DNA from: Saxibacter everestensis | Lineage (GTDB): Bacteria; Actinomycetota; Actinomycetes; Actinomycetales; Brevibacteriaceae | Length of the DNA: 64,000 nt | Assembly (NCBI RefSeq): GCF_025787225.1 | Contig: NZ_CP090958.1 | Location: 3,272,550-3,336,549, forward strand | Direction: 5' to 3' | Shown here: positions 34,491 to 42,522 of the stretch, one piece after another | How positions within the stretch are numbered: position 1 is the stretch's first letter | Layout of the letters: every line of letters starts with the position of its first letter | Position numbers and translations under genes: made by a program | Notes under the pieces: model-generated | The model's input: only the letters and a program-made list of their open reading frames with translations | The model's database searches: none | What the model was told of the DNA's origin: nothing

Positions 34491-34816
34491 ACTCCGGCTA
34501 TCTCCTTGTTCTGCTGGTCGCAATAGCGTGCATGGCGTTGATCGACCGACGCTACCGGCTGTTCTTCTGGAGGGACGCTCGCCGGGCAGGTCTCGTGCTC
34601 GCAATCGGGCTGCTGTTTTTCCTGACCTGGGACCTGTTGGGCATTCGGCTGGGCATATTCTTCCGCGGCGACACAGAGCTGATGACCGGAATCCTGATCG
34701 CCCCGGAACTCCCACTCGAGGAGCCGTTCTTCCTGATATTCCTCTGCTACCTGACAATGGTCCTGATCCCGGGATCCGAGCGGATCCTGAGCCGGCGGGA
34801 AGGTCACCGCAGATGA
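34487..34816 (+). CDS. crtYe: C50 carotenoid cyclase subunit CrtYe (lycopene cyclase domain)
   Basis: The 109-residue membrane protein has three hydrophobic segments with LFFLTWDLLGIRLGIFF and the conserved PELPLEEPFFLIFLCY. The latter is the signature of the heterodimeric CrtYc/CrtYe-type cyclases. The start is GTG 34487, overlapping the crtI stop with GGAGG just upstream. It acts with CrtYf on the C50 chain. Ring type (epsilon, beta or gamma) cannot be read from sequence by eye. Confidence 0.87.
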   Translation: MNSGYLLVLLVAIACMALIDRRYRLFFWRDARRAGLVLAIGLLFFLTWDLLGIRLGIFFRGDTELMTGILIAPELPLEEPFFLIFLCYLTMVLIPGSERILSRREGHRR

Positions 34817-35139
34817 CGTACCTCTGGCTCAGCCTGGCGTTCCTCGGAGTCTCGGTCGTTCTGTTGGCGGCGGCTGTCAGGGCTGCCCCGAATCCCCGAG
34901 CCGTGCTGACCCGGTGGTGGCGACCGGTCGCCTGCGCAGGAGGGGTCCTGATCATCCTCACCGCTGTCTTCGACAACGTGATGATCCATGCCGGCTTGAT
35001 GGCTTATGCGCAGTCAACACTGTCCGGGCTTGCCGTCGGCCTGGCCCCGGTAGAGGATTTCGCCTACCCGATCGCCGGCCTCATCCTGCTCCCCGCGCTC
35101 TGGCATCTGTTCGGAAGGCGAGGCAAGGATGACCGCTGA
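34813..35139 (+). CDS. crtYf: C50 carotenoid cyclase subunit CrtYf
   Basis: The 108-residue membrane protein has three hydrophobic segments and the family features TAVFDNVMIHAGLMAY and LAPVEDFAYPIAGLILLPALW. It is the second half of the heterodimeric cyclase. It starts inside the crtYe stop (ATGA) and overlaps crtEb by 11 bp. Confidence 0.87.
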   Translation: MTYLWLSLAFLGVSVVLLAAAVRAAPNPRAVLTRWWRPVACAGGVLIILTAVFDNVMIHAGLMAYAQSTLSGLAVGLAPVEDFAYPIAGLILLPALWHLFGRRGKDDR

Positions 35140-36004
35140 GCGCCGCCGGCATATCCTTTTCCAGTTGTTACAGGCTTCCCGGCCGGTCAGCTGGGTCAAC
35201 ACTGCATTCCCGTTCGCGGCGGCATACTTCCTGACCACGCGAGAGATCGATCTTGCCCTGATCGTGGGAGCCATCTTCTTTCTGGTGCCGTACAACCTGG
35301 CCCTGTATGGGATCAACGATGTATTCGACTACGAGTCGGATCTCGCCAACCCGCGCAAGGGCGGGCTGGAGGGCGCACTGCTGAGTCGCAGCACGCACCG
35401 GGTCACGATCATCAGCGCGGTCGCCGTCTGCCTTCCCTTCGTCATCGTTCTGCTTGTGCTCGGCAATCCGCTCTCCTGGAGCGTGCTCGGCATCAGCCTG
35501 TTTGCGGTGGCCGCGTACTCGGTTCCCGGACTGCGTTTCAAGGAAGTCCCGTTCCTGGATTCGATCACGTCGAGCACGCACTTCGTCAGTCCTGCGGTTT
35601 ACGGGCTTGCGCTTGCCGGCGCCCCGGTTACGCCCGGACTCCTACTGCTGCTGGCCGGCTTCCTGCTGTGGGGCATCGCCAGCCACGCCTTCGGTGCGGT
35701 GCAGGACGTCCTCCCGGATCGCGCCGCCGGCATCCACTCGATAGCTACGGCTCTGGGAGCCAAGTGGGCGGTGCGCTTCGCCGTCGTCGTCTGGGTCGCT
35801 GCAGGCAGCTTGGTGCTGTGGGCGGGGTGGCCGGGTCTACTGGCCACGCCGCTCGTGCTCGGCTATGTTGCGGTCGCTCTGCCCTACGTTTCACTCTCCG
35901 ACGAAGCGTCGGAGCGGGCAAACCGCGGGTGGAAGCAGTTTCTGTGGATCAATTACGTCGTCGGGTTCCTGATCACGATGCTGCTGATCTTTTATGTGTC
36001 TTAA
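35129..36004 (+). CDS. crtEb: Lycopene elongase (UbiA family prenyltransferase)
   Basis: The 291-residue polytopic protein of the UbiA superfamily has the first Asp-rich motif in NLALYGINDVFDYESDLANPRKGG and the second region around FGAVQDVLPDRAAGIHSIAT. CrtEb adds C5 units to both ends of lycopene, giving flavuxanthin-type C50 intermediates. Its position after split cyclase genes makes elongase far more likely than menaquinone or heme synthesis. Confidence 0.92.
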   Translation: MTAERRRHILFQLLQASRPVSWVNTAFPFAAAYFLTTREIDLALIVGAIFFLVPYNLALYGINDVFDYESDLANPRKGGLEGALLSRSTHRVTIISAVAVCLPFVIVLLVLGNPLSWSVLGISLFAVAAYSVPGLRFKEVPFLDSITSSTHFVSPAVYGLALAGAPVTPGLLLLLAGFLLWGIASHAFGAVQDVLPDRAAGIHSIATALGAKWAVRFAVVVWVAAGSLVLWAGWPGLLATPLVLGYVAVALPYVSLSDEASERANRGWKQFLWINYVVGFLITMLLIFYVS

Positions 36005-36019
36005 GAAGGGTTCCTAGCG

Positions 36020-38242
36020 ATGTTCGATAACCGACCACGTCACGACTGGGCGCCACCCCGCTGGCTGCGTGTCGTCCTGCCTGCCGCACTGCTCCTGATC
36101 TGGCTGGTGGCGGCGAGTTTCGGCGGACCGACGTTCGGCAAACTCTCGTCCGTCTCAAGTAACGACCAGGCGACTTTCCTCCCGGCCAGCGCCGAGTCCA
36201 CCGAGGTGCGCGACTGGCAACAGCGGTTCACCAGCTCCGACGCTATCCCTGCGGTGGTAGTTATTGAATCCGAGACGGCCATCCCTCGAAGCGAGCTGGC
36301 TTCCTACGCCCAGCTCGCAGAGAAGCTCGGCGCCGTCGCCGGCGTGCGGGCACCGGGTCCGCAAGCCGAGACCGCCGTCGCAGGTCCGATCCCCTCCGAC
36401 GATGGCCTGGCAATCCAGTTCATTGTGCCCATCGATGACACCGACGAGGTGGATACAGTGGTCGCCGGGCTGCGATCCGTTCTGGCCGCCAATCTCGCCA
36501 AGTCCTCCAACGGATACGTCACCGGCCCGGCGGGGCTGACCGCCGACCTGGTCAGCGCGTTCGGCGGCATCGACGGCCTGCTTCTGCTCGTCGCGACATC
36601 GGCGGTGTTCCTCATCCTGCTGCTGGTCTACCGCTCGGTCGTTTTGCCGTTCCTGGTGTTGCTGACGTCGATGTTCGCGCTTGCTGCCGCGATTCTGCTG
36701 GTCTATTCCTTCGCCGACTGGGGCTGGATCACCCTCAGCGGACAGAGCCAGGGCATACTCTCGATTCTGGTGATCGGCGCCGCGACCGACTATTCGCTGC
36801 TCCTGGTCGCGCGCTACCGGGAATCGCTCGAACACGTCGAATCGAAGTGGGCCGCGGTTGCCCGGGCCTGGCGTGCGGCCGTCGAACCTATCGCCGCATC
36901 CGGCGCCACCGTGATCCTCGCCCTGTTGTGCCTGTTGTTCTCCGACCTGAACTCGAACAAGAGCCTTGGCCCGATCGCGGCGATCGGCATCGTCTTCGCG
37001 CTGCTGGCAACACTGACCCTGTTACCGATGCTGCTGGTACTCTTCGGCCGGATAGCTTTCTGGCCGTTCCGGCCGAAGTACGGAGCCCACTCGCACTCGC
37101 ATCGTCGCGAACAGGACATTAGCGGGCTGGAGGGAATCCGCGGACTGTGGCGACGAGTCGGAACGCTGATTTCCCGCCGGCCGCGCGCAACCTGGCTGGC
37201 ATCGGTTGTCATCCTTGGCGCATGCGGCCTGGGTCTGCCCCAGCTGAACGCGAACGGAGTTTCACAGACCGACGTCATTCTCGCCCAATCCGAGGCTGTC
37301 GATGGTCAGAAGGTGCTCGGCAGGCACTTCCCGGAAGGCTCCGGCAGCCCGGTGGTGATCATCGCCGCTGCCTCGAAGGCGGAAGCCACGCTGAGCGCGG
37401 TCGGCAACACGCCCGGCGTCAGCTCCGCGACGCTGTACGCCGGCGACGCCGCGCCGCAGCAGCCCGGGGAGCCCGGGGAGCCCGGGGAGCCCGGGGAGCC
37501 CGGGGAGCCCGGGGAGCCGAACCCAGAACAGCCGGCCGAACCGGTAACCGAAGGCGGGAAGGTACTGATCAATGCGGTGCTGGACTCCGAGGCGGATTCC
37601 CAGACCGCCGAGGATGTGGTCAGCACGCTGCGCCGCACGCTGCCGCAGCAGGATCCCGGCGTGCTGGTGGGCGGGGTCACCGCGATCGCGCTGGACACCA
37701 ACACCACGGCGCAAAGCGATCTGTTGAAGATCATCCCCATTGTGCTGGCGGTGATCCTGTTGATCCTGATGTTGCTGCTGCGTTCGATCCTCGCTCCGGT
37801 GCTGCTGATCCTCAGCGTGGTGCTCTCCTACGCCGCCTCGCTTGGCATCGCGGCGCTCGTTTTCAACCACATTTTCGACTTCCCGGGAGCAGATGCCGCA
37901 GTTCCGCTCTTTGGATTCGTGTTCCTGGTCGCGCTCGGTGTCGACTACAACATCTTCCTGATGACCCGGGTACGCGAAGAAGCAATGCAGATCGGCACGC
38001 GGGCCGGGCTGCTCCGCGGACTGGGACTGACCGGAAGCGTGATCACCTCGGCAGGAATCGTGCTGGCCGCAACGTTCGCGGCGCTCGCGGTGATTCCGAT
38101 TCTGTTCCTGGCGCAGATCGCGTTCATCGTCTCATTCGGGGTGCTGCTGGACACGATCATCGTCCGGTCCCTCCTGGTTCCAGCGCTCGGCTACGACATC
38201 GGCCGGGCGATCTGGTGGCCGTCGAGGCTGCCGCAAGGCTAG
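36020..38242 (+). CDS. MMPL family RND transporter of the carotenoid operon
   Basis: The 740-residue protein has two MMPL halves, each with one N-terminal membrane segment, a large external loop and five clustered segments. GAATDYSLLLVARYRES in half one and GVDYNIFLMTRVREEA in half two are the conserved TM4-like motifs. The second external loop carries six perfect GEP tripeptides. Corynebacterium glutamicum also has an mmpL-type gene in its crt operon, so this protein may move carotenoid or a related lipid into or across the membrane. It starts 15 bp after crtEb and ends overlapping the convergent LysR gene. Confidence 0.92.
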   Translation: MFDNRPRHDWAPPRWLRVVLPAALLLIWLVAASFGGPTFGKLSSVSSNDQATFLPASAESTEVRDWQQRFTSSDAIPAVVVIESETAIPRSELASYAQLAEKLGAVAGVRAPGPQAETAVAGPIPSDDGLAIQFIVPIDDTDEVDTVVAGLRSVLAANLAKSSNGYVTGPAGLTADLVSAFGGIDGLLLLVATSAVFLILLLVYRSVVLPFLVLLTSMFALAAAILLVYSFADWGWITLSGQSQGILSILVIGAATDYSLLLVARYRESLEHVESKWAAVARAWRAAVEPIAASGATVILALLCLLFSDLNSNKSLGPIAAIGIVFALLATLTLLPMLLVLFGRIAFWPFRPKYGAHSHSHRREQDISGLEGIRGLWRRVGTLISRRPRATWLASVVILGACGLGLPQLNANGVSQTDVILAQSEAVDGQKVLGRHFPEGSGSPVVIIAAASKAEATLSAVGNTPGVSSATLYAGDAAPQQPGEPGEPGEPGEPGEPGEPNPEQPAEPVTEGGKVLINAVLDSEADSQTAEDVVSTLRRTLPQQDPGVLVGGVTAIALDTNTTAQSDLLKIIPIVLAVILLILMLLLRSILAPVLLILSVVLSYAASLGIAALVFNHIFDFPGADAAVPLFGFVFLVALGVDYNIFLMTRVREEAMQIGTRAGLLRGLGLTGSVITSAGIVLAATFAALAVIPILFLAQIAFIVSFGVLLDTIIVRSLLVPALGYDIGRAIWWPSRLPQG
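37463..37516 (+). repeat. Six perfect 9-bp tandem repeats (GEP-coding minisatellite)
   Basis: CCCGGGGAG is repeated six times without variation and is followed by a partial CC. In the mmpL frame this reads PGE, giving Gly-Glu-Pro tripeptides in an external loop. Perfect identity at the DNA level suggests recent slippage. Copy-number changes would stay in frame. Confidence 0.95.
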
Positions 38243-39150
38243 TGGCGGCTGAGGTCCATTGCCTCGACGCTCTTGACGATCGCCTCGATCACTGCCGTCG
38301 TGGCCGCCGACGGCTCGCGCTTGGTCGCCCGATGACGCACAACCAACCGTCTGCTGCCCAGGCCAGGCAGATCGATTACGGCGACCCCCTCCGGAAGGTA
38401 CCCCTGCACCGCGAGGGCGGGGAGCAATGTCACGCCATGACCGGCCGCCACGAGCGCCAATGCTGAGCCGAAGTCAAAATAGCTGTGCACCGTGGAAGTC
38501 GACAGCTTGAGATTTGCCTTGACCCGTTCAACCGCCCGGGCCGACGCGCCACCCGGAGCGATGCCGAGCCAGGGCAGCCTCTCCAGCTCGGGCAGTCCGA
38601 CATCTGCGATTGAGTCGGCCGGCACGACGAGCCGCCACGGTTCGTCGAGTAACGGCACCTCCCGGGTGTTTGCCGGCGCCGGTTCATCCGCCTCGAGGTC
38701 ACGTTCCAGGATGACCAGGTTGGCCTCCCCTGCGCGGAGACTGCGCGGCAACCGTTCGGAGGCGATCTCGCGGATGTCGATATCGATCCCCGGCAGGTGA
38801 TCGGCCAGTTCCGGAAGCATCGGGGCCAGTATGCTCACGATGACCGTCTGGAAAGCGCCGATCACCACGTTTCCGGTGAGAGTGCCCTCGCTTTCGGCCA
38901 GCAGCCGCCTGGCGTCGGCGAGCTCGCGCTCGATATTCTCGGCCGCCTCGACCAGAACCCGTCCGGATGCGGTCAGCTCGACTCCACGCGGACCCCGATC
39001 CAGCAGCTCGACGCCTTGTTCCCGTTCGAGCCGGGTGATCTGCTGGGACACCGCCGAGGGTGTCACGAAGAGCGCCTCGGCGGCGGCAAGGATGCCACCG
39101 TGCCGAGCGACGGCGAGTAGGAACGAGAGCCTTCGCGGGTCAATCTGCAC
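38239..39150 (-). CDS. LysR family transcriptional regulator
   Basis: The 303-residue LTTR has its helix-turn-helix at about 1-60 (FLLAVARHGGILAAAEALFVTPSAVSQQ, LEREQGVELLDR) and a two-lobed effector domain (VVIGAFQTVIVSILAPMLP and a C-terminal GHGVTLLPALAVQGYL). The start is GTG 39150. It is convergent with mmpL (4-bp overlap) and divergent from a small membrane protein gene, its most likely target besides itself. The ligand is unknown. Confidence 0.9.
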   Translation of the reverse strand: MQIDPRRLSFLLAVARHGGILAAAEALFVTPSAVSQQITRLEREQGVELLDRGPRGVELTASGRVLVEAAENIERELADARRLLAESEGTLTGNVVIGAFQTVIVSILAPMLPELADHLPGIDIDIREIASERLPRSLRAGEANLVILERDLEADEPAPANTREVPLLDEPWRLVVPADSIADVGLPELERLPWLGIAPGGASARAVERVKANLKLSTSTVHSYFDFGSALALVAAGHGVTLLPALAVQGYLPEGVAVIDLPGLGSRRLVVRHRATKREPSAATTAVIEAIVKSVEAMDLSRH

Positions 39151-39152
39151 GG

Positions 39153-39165
39153 TTAGTAACTCTAA
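39153..39165. promoter_or_regulatory. Possible LysR T-N11-A box
   Basis: TTAG-TAACT-CTAA is a 13-bp interrupted palindrome fitting the T-N11-A consensus of LTTR sites. It lies directly upstream of the LysR start in the 133-bp divergent gap. Short motifs like this arise by chance, so support is limited. Confidence 0.35.
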
Positions 39166-39283
39166 ACCCCGAGTTCACTTTTATTCAATTGTGCTAAAGC
39201 CGAAACTGTTCGATGATTTGAGTGTTCACTCTTCCACCCGCCCGTGAATGTCCCGGGCGTTTCCCACTGAAGGTCCCACTATC

Positions 39284-39694
39284 GTGGATATTTCCATGCT
39301 GCTTTCCGGCTTCGGCTGGCTCGGTGCGCTGTGCACCGTCAGCGGTTACGCGCTCCTGAGCAACGGCCGGATCGGCCCCAATTCGCCCCTCTTTCAGGGT
39401 CTCAATATCGGCGGCTCGATCCTACTGTGTTGCAGCGCCGCGATCAGTCAGGCCTGGCCGTCGGCCGCCGTGAACGGACTCTGGATACTGATCGGCGTGC
39501 AGGCATGGCTGATGCTGGTCCGGCGCGCAAAGAAGGCTGCTGCGGATAAGAGTTCGGCCGGCACGGCGGATATTGCCCCGACACTTGTGCTCCCGATCAT
39601 TCCCGAGCCGGTGGCACCGGGTCCGACCGCTAGTTCCGCGGCCGGGGCCTGGTTCGCGGCCGATCCTGAGCCACAGGAATCGTTGGCCGCGTAG
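39284..39694 (+). CDS. Small membrane protein, CBU_0592-like domain
   Basis: This protein of about 136 residues has three hydrophobic segments in its first 80 residues (FGWLGALCTVSGYALLSNGRIG, SPLFQGLNIGGSILLCCSAAI, WPSAAVNGLWILIGVQAWLML). This resembles the CBU_0592-type membrane domain. A Pro/Ala-rich tail with no visible structure follows. GTG 39284 with GAAGG upstream is a plausible start; a start at 39248 would add 12 residues. It is divergent from the LysR gene. Function is unknown. Confidence 0.65.
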   Translation: MDISMLLSGFGWLGALCTVSGYALLSNGRIGPNSPLFQGLNIGGSILLCCSAAISQAWPSAAVNGLWILIGVQAWLMLVRRAKKAAADKSSAGTADIAPTLVLPIIPEPVAPGPTASSAAGAWFAADPEPQESLAA

Positions 39695-39803
39695 CAATGG
39701 TCGACTGCGAAACGGTCCGCTGAGTCGTTAACGTCGGCACATATTTGGCCATACCGGAACGAGGAAGTGGACCGTTCGCATAAACGGACGTGCAGGCTGG
39801 GGC

Positions 39804-40535
39804 TCAACCCAATTCGCGTGAAATCTGCGCGGCCGTCCGCTGCATCAGCGGGATGCGTGCCTTCAGCTGCTCGAGGTCGTGCGCCATCCGGATGGCGGTC
39901 ACCGACAGCGCCCCGACGACCCCGGCCGAGCTGGTGATGGGCACCGCGACACAGTTCACGAAGTCCTCGAACTCGCCGTCATCTGCCGCCCACCCCTGCT
40001 CCGCGATCGTTGCCAGTTCGACGTCTAGCTGGTCGCGCGTAGTGATGGTGCTCTCGGTGTACTTCTTCCAGTCTGTCGCCGCAAGCACCGCGTCGCGCCC
40101 CGCTTGGTCCAGGTTAGCGAGAATCGCCTTACCGACACCGCTGCAGTGCGGCCGGACGGGAGCGCCGATGCGCGAATACATCCGCACTCCGCTCGCATCT
40201 TCGACCTTGTCGACGTAGATAATGGAGCTCTCCATAAGCGCCGCCAGGTGCACGGTGTTGCCGACGACTTTGTGCAGTCGACGCAGCTGATCGGATGCGG
40301 CCTCGCGAAGGTCGACACTCTCCAGCGAGTTCTGCGCGAGCGCGACGAGATGAAACCCGAGCGCGTACGTGCCGTCCTTGCGGCGGCGTACGTAGCCGAC
40401 CTCTTCAAGGGCCTGCAACTCTCTGAACATCGTCGACCGGTGCAGAGCGAACTCCTCGGCAAGCCGCACGACCGACTTCGGCTCGGCGGCAATCGAATCG
40501 ATAATCCGGGCGGCCCGCTTCACGCTCTGCGACAT
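39804..40535 (-). CDS. IclR family transcriptional regulator
   Basis: The 243-residue regulator has an N-terminal winged helix (RAARIIDSIAAEPKSVVRLAEEFALHRSTMFREL, YVRRRKDGTYALG). The IclR effector domain follows (VGNTVHLAALMESSIIYVDKVED, SRIGAPVRPHCSGVGKAILA, VAVPITSSAGVVGALSVTA). GGAGG precedes ATG 40535. It is last in the minus-strand operon with the deacylase remnant and D-amino-acid deaminase genes. The 42464-42484 palindrome upstream of that operon is its likely binding site. Confidence 0.92.
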   Translation of the reverse strand: MSQSVKRAARIIDSIAAEPKSVVRLAEEFALHRSTMFRELQALEEVGYVRRRKDGTYALGFHLVALAQNSLESVDLREAASDQLRRLHKVVGNTVHLAALMESSIIYVDKVEDASGVRMYSRIGAPVRPHCSGVGKAILANLDQAGRDAVLAATDWKKYTESTITTRDQLDVELATIAEQGWAADDGEFEDFVNCVAVPITSSAGVVGALSVTAIRMAHDLEQLKARIPLMQRTAAQISRELG

Positions 40536-40580
40536 TCGTCCTCCTGCATGCCCCTGCCAACGTCTGGATGCTGCATGTCC

Positions 40581-41024
40581 CTAGCCCCACGCGTTCTCTC
40601 GCCGCAAACCACGGCCCGGCAGCTCGGGTCGCAGTTGCCCACCCGCGAGCACAGGCACGCCCGCGACCAGCACGTCGTCGATGCCGACAGCCTCGCCGAG
40701 CGGCGAGTCATAGGTAGCGGTGTCAGCGACCGTATCGGAGTCAACCACGATGAGGTCGGCGGCCCAGTCCGGCGCAACGCGGCCCCGGCGGCCGAGCGAG
40801 AAGCGTTCGGCGGGCGCAGCTGACAGGTGCGAGGCAGCATCCGGCCATGACCAGGTATTCGTCTCGCGCACATACTCGCGAAGATACCGGGCGAAGGTGC
40901 CACGAGCGCGCGGGTGCGGATGCGCGCCGATGCCTGCACGCTCCAGCGGATCGAGCTGGCCCAGGACGACGTGAGCTTCCGCATGAAAGTCGACGACGGT
41001 CCCACCCTGCAATACCAGTCGCAT
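40581..41024 (-). pseudogene. Internally deleted N-acyl-D-amino-acid deacylase (D-aminoacylase) remnant
   Basis: The 147-codon frame begins like an amidohydrolase (MRLVLQGGTVVDF) but jumps straight to the C-terminal part of the family. There the segments HPHPRARGTFARYLREYVRE, HLSAAPAERFSLGRRGRVAP, ADLIVVDSDTVADTATYDS and GIDDVLVAGVPVLAGG are all recognisable. Normal family members have about 480-530 residues, so some 330 residues with the metal-binding barrel are missing. The join is in frame, at about codon 14. AAGGAG before the ATG and the stop codon are intact, so a short protein could still be made, but it cannot be catalytic. It lies with a D-amino-acid deaminase and KDG/KDPG enzymes, where a deacylase would be the first enzyme. 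Confidence 0.82.
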
Positions 41025-41085
41025 GCACTGCTCCTTAACTCAGCCAGTGTCGGATCACTCGCACGCGCGCTAGAAGCGCCCCGCG

Positions 41086-42366
41086 CTAGAAGAAGGTGCG
41101 AACGAGATCAACCACTCGGTCGGACTCACTCGATTCGACGACGGGCAGATAATGCCATTTGTCGAAAGTGGTGCACGGGTGCGAGAGGCCGAGCGCGACC
41201 ACCTCGCCGAGCGCGACGTCCTGCCCGCTCACGCTCAGGTAGCTGTGCTGGTCGTTCATTTTCGTTATGGTCGTGCCGTCGAGTGTCGCCCACTCTCGCC
41301 CGAGTCCCGCCGCGGTCGCTCGCGGAACCGGCAGCCCCTCGTCGAACGGAAAGTCGCGCTTGCCGCCATCGAGCAGCGCAAGGCGCGGCTCGGGGTGGGA
41401 CACGACGCGGGCCACGCCGCGCATCGCGGAACGCAGCGGCTTCTCGACGTTCGTTCCGGCACCGTCAAGCGGAGAGATGCCGCGGTAGAAACCATCATCG
41501 TGCGTGATGTAGGCACCCGAGCGCAGCGTCCAGCGAGTTCGGGAGTCGGCCGCAATCGAGTCAGCGTAGACGTCGGCCACGATATCGAAATAGGCGCTGC
41601 CGCCGGCGGTGACATAGATTTCACCGTCGTCGTAGAGTTCTCCGAGCGCCCGGTGCAGCTCGATCTGGCTCTGCAGATACGCCCGCACCGCGTCGAGTGA
41701 GCTTTGCGATCGATCGTGGCCGAGGCTTCCCTCGTAACCAGCGACGCCGGCGAGTCGAACCACATCGGACGCTGTCGCACGCCGCGCGACCTCGACCGCA
41801 GCTTCGACGGAGCGCGCGCCGGTGCGACCGTTCGCGGCTCCGAGCTCAACACACACGTCGATGGGGCGCGGAAGGTCGACGTCGCGAAGCGCGAGTTCCA
41901 TGGCCTCGATCGTCGCGACCGAGTCGGCCCAGCAGACGAAGCGGAGTGTAGGATCGGCCAGCTCACCGGCGAGGTAGCGCAGGGAGCGCTCGTCCACGGC
42001 CGAGTTCGCAAGCATGATCGAGTCCAGCCCGAACGATCGCGCGGTGCGCACCTGGCCCATCGTCGCCAACGTGATGCCAAGGCAGCCGGCGTCAAGCTGC
42101 TTCTGCCACAGCGCCGGCGCCATCGTGGTCTTACCGTGCGGCATAAGCTCGAGTCCACGTTGGCGGGTCCACTTCGCCATGACGTCAAGGTTGTTCCGCA
42201 TGGCGTCGGCGTCGAGCACCACGAGCGGCGTCCAAAACTCGCCGAGCCGCGGGTCACTTCCAAGGAACTCAGCCACGGTCATCCCGACCGCGCGGGCCGG
42301 AAGACCCTTGTCGCGTGCCGAGAGGACCTCCTCAGCCAAATCGTCAAGAAATAGTGACCTCGTCAT
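41086..42366 (-). CDS. D-amino-acid deaminase/D-threonine aldolase-like PLP enzyme (DSD1 type)
   Basis: This protein of about 426 residues has an alanine-racemase-type N-terminal PLP barrel. The Lys region lies in ELMPHGKTTMAPALW, with VCVELGAANGRTGARS, and GSAYFDIVADVY follows. The C-terminal D-serine-dehydratase-like domain has the metal-binding His-x-Cys in LSHPCTTFDKWHYLPVV. The family includes D-serine dehydratase, D-threonine aldolase and D-glucosaminate deaminase-type enzymes. With KDG kinase and KDPG aldolase divergently encoded, deamination of D-glucosaminate to 2-keto-3-deoxygluconate is a good guess. ATG 42366 with GAGAAGG upstream is chosen over the longer frame. Confidence 0.88.
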   Translation of the reverse strand: MTRSLFLDDLAEEVLSARDKGLPARAVGMTVAEFLGSDPRLGEFWTPLVVLDADAMRNNLDVMAKWTRQRGLELMPHGKTTMAPALWQKQLDAGCLGITLATMGQVRTARSFGLDSIMLANSAVDERSLRYLAGELADPTLRFVCWADSVATIEAMELALRDVDLPRPIDVCVELGAANGRTGARSVEAAVEVARRATASDVVRLAGVAGYEGSLGHDRSQSSLDAVRAYLQSQIELHRALGELYDDGEIYVTAGGSAYFDIVADVYADSIAADSRTRWTLRSGAYITHDDGFYRGISPLDGAGTNVEKPLRSAMRGVARVVSHPEPRLALLDGGKRDFPFDEGLPVPRATAAGLGREWATLDGTTITKMNDQHSYLSVSGQDVALGEVVALGLSHPCTTFDKWHYLPVVESSESDRVVDLVRTFF

Positions 42367-42463
42367 CGCGACCTTCTCGCCTCGTTTGTGCATCTATCGC
42401 ACAGGGTGTTGCATACCTGAATCACGCTATCCGGGCCAACCGGACGGAGCAAGCCCGCGAGGC

Positions 42464-42484
42464 ATGTTGCATATATTGCAACAT
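42464..42484. promoter_or_regulatory. IclR-type operator, 21-bp inverted repeat
   Basis: ATGTTGCA and TGCAACAT form perfect 8-bp arms around TATAT. Further TTGCA half-sites occur at about 42408-42415, 42495-42502 and across the kinase start at 42519. All lie in the 156-bp divergent gap between the deaminase and kinase genes, so the IclR protein probably controls both transcripts. Confidence 0.8.
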
Positions 42485-42522
42485 AGATTGCGTGAGTTGC
42501 ACACTGCGTGCATAGTGGTTGC

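Noticed and set aside
37463-37516. Collagen-like domain or CRISPR-like repeat
   Set aside because: Six Gly-Glu-Pro triplets are too few for a collagen helix. Contiguous 9-bp units without spacers are not a CRISPR array.
39772-39787. Terminator hairpin CCGTT-N6-AACGG between two convergent genes
   Set aside because: The stem is only 5 bp with no T-run on either strand, so I did not call a terminator.
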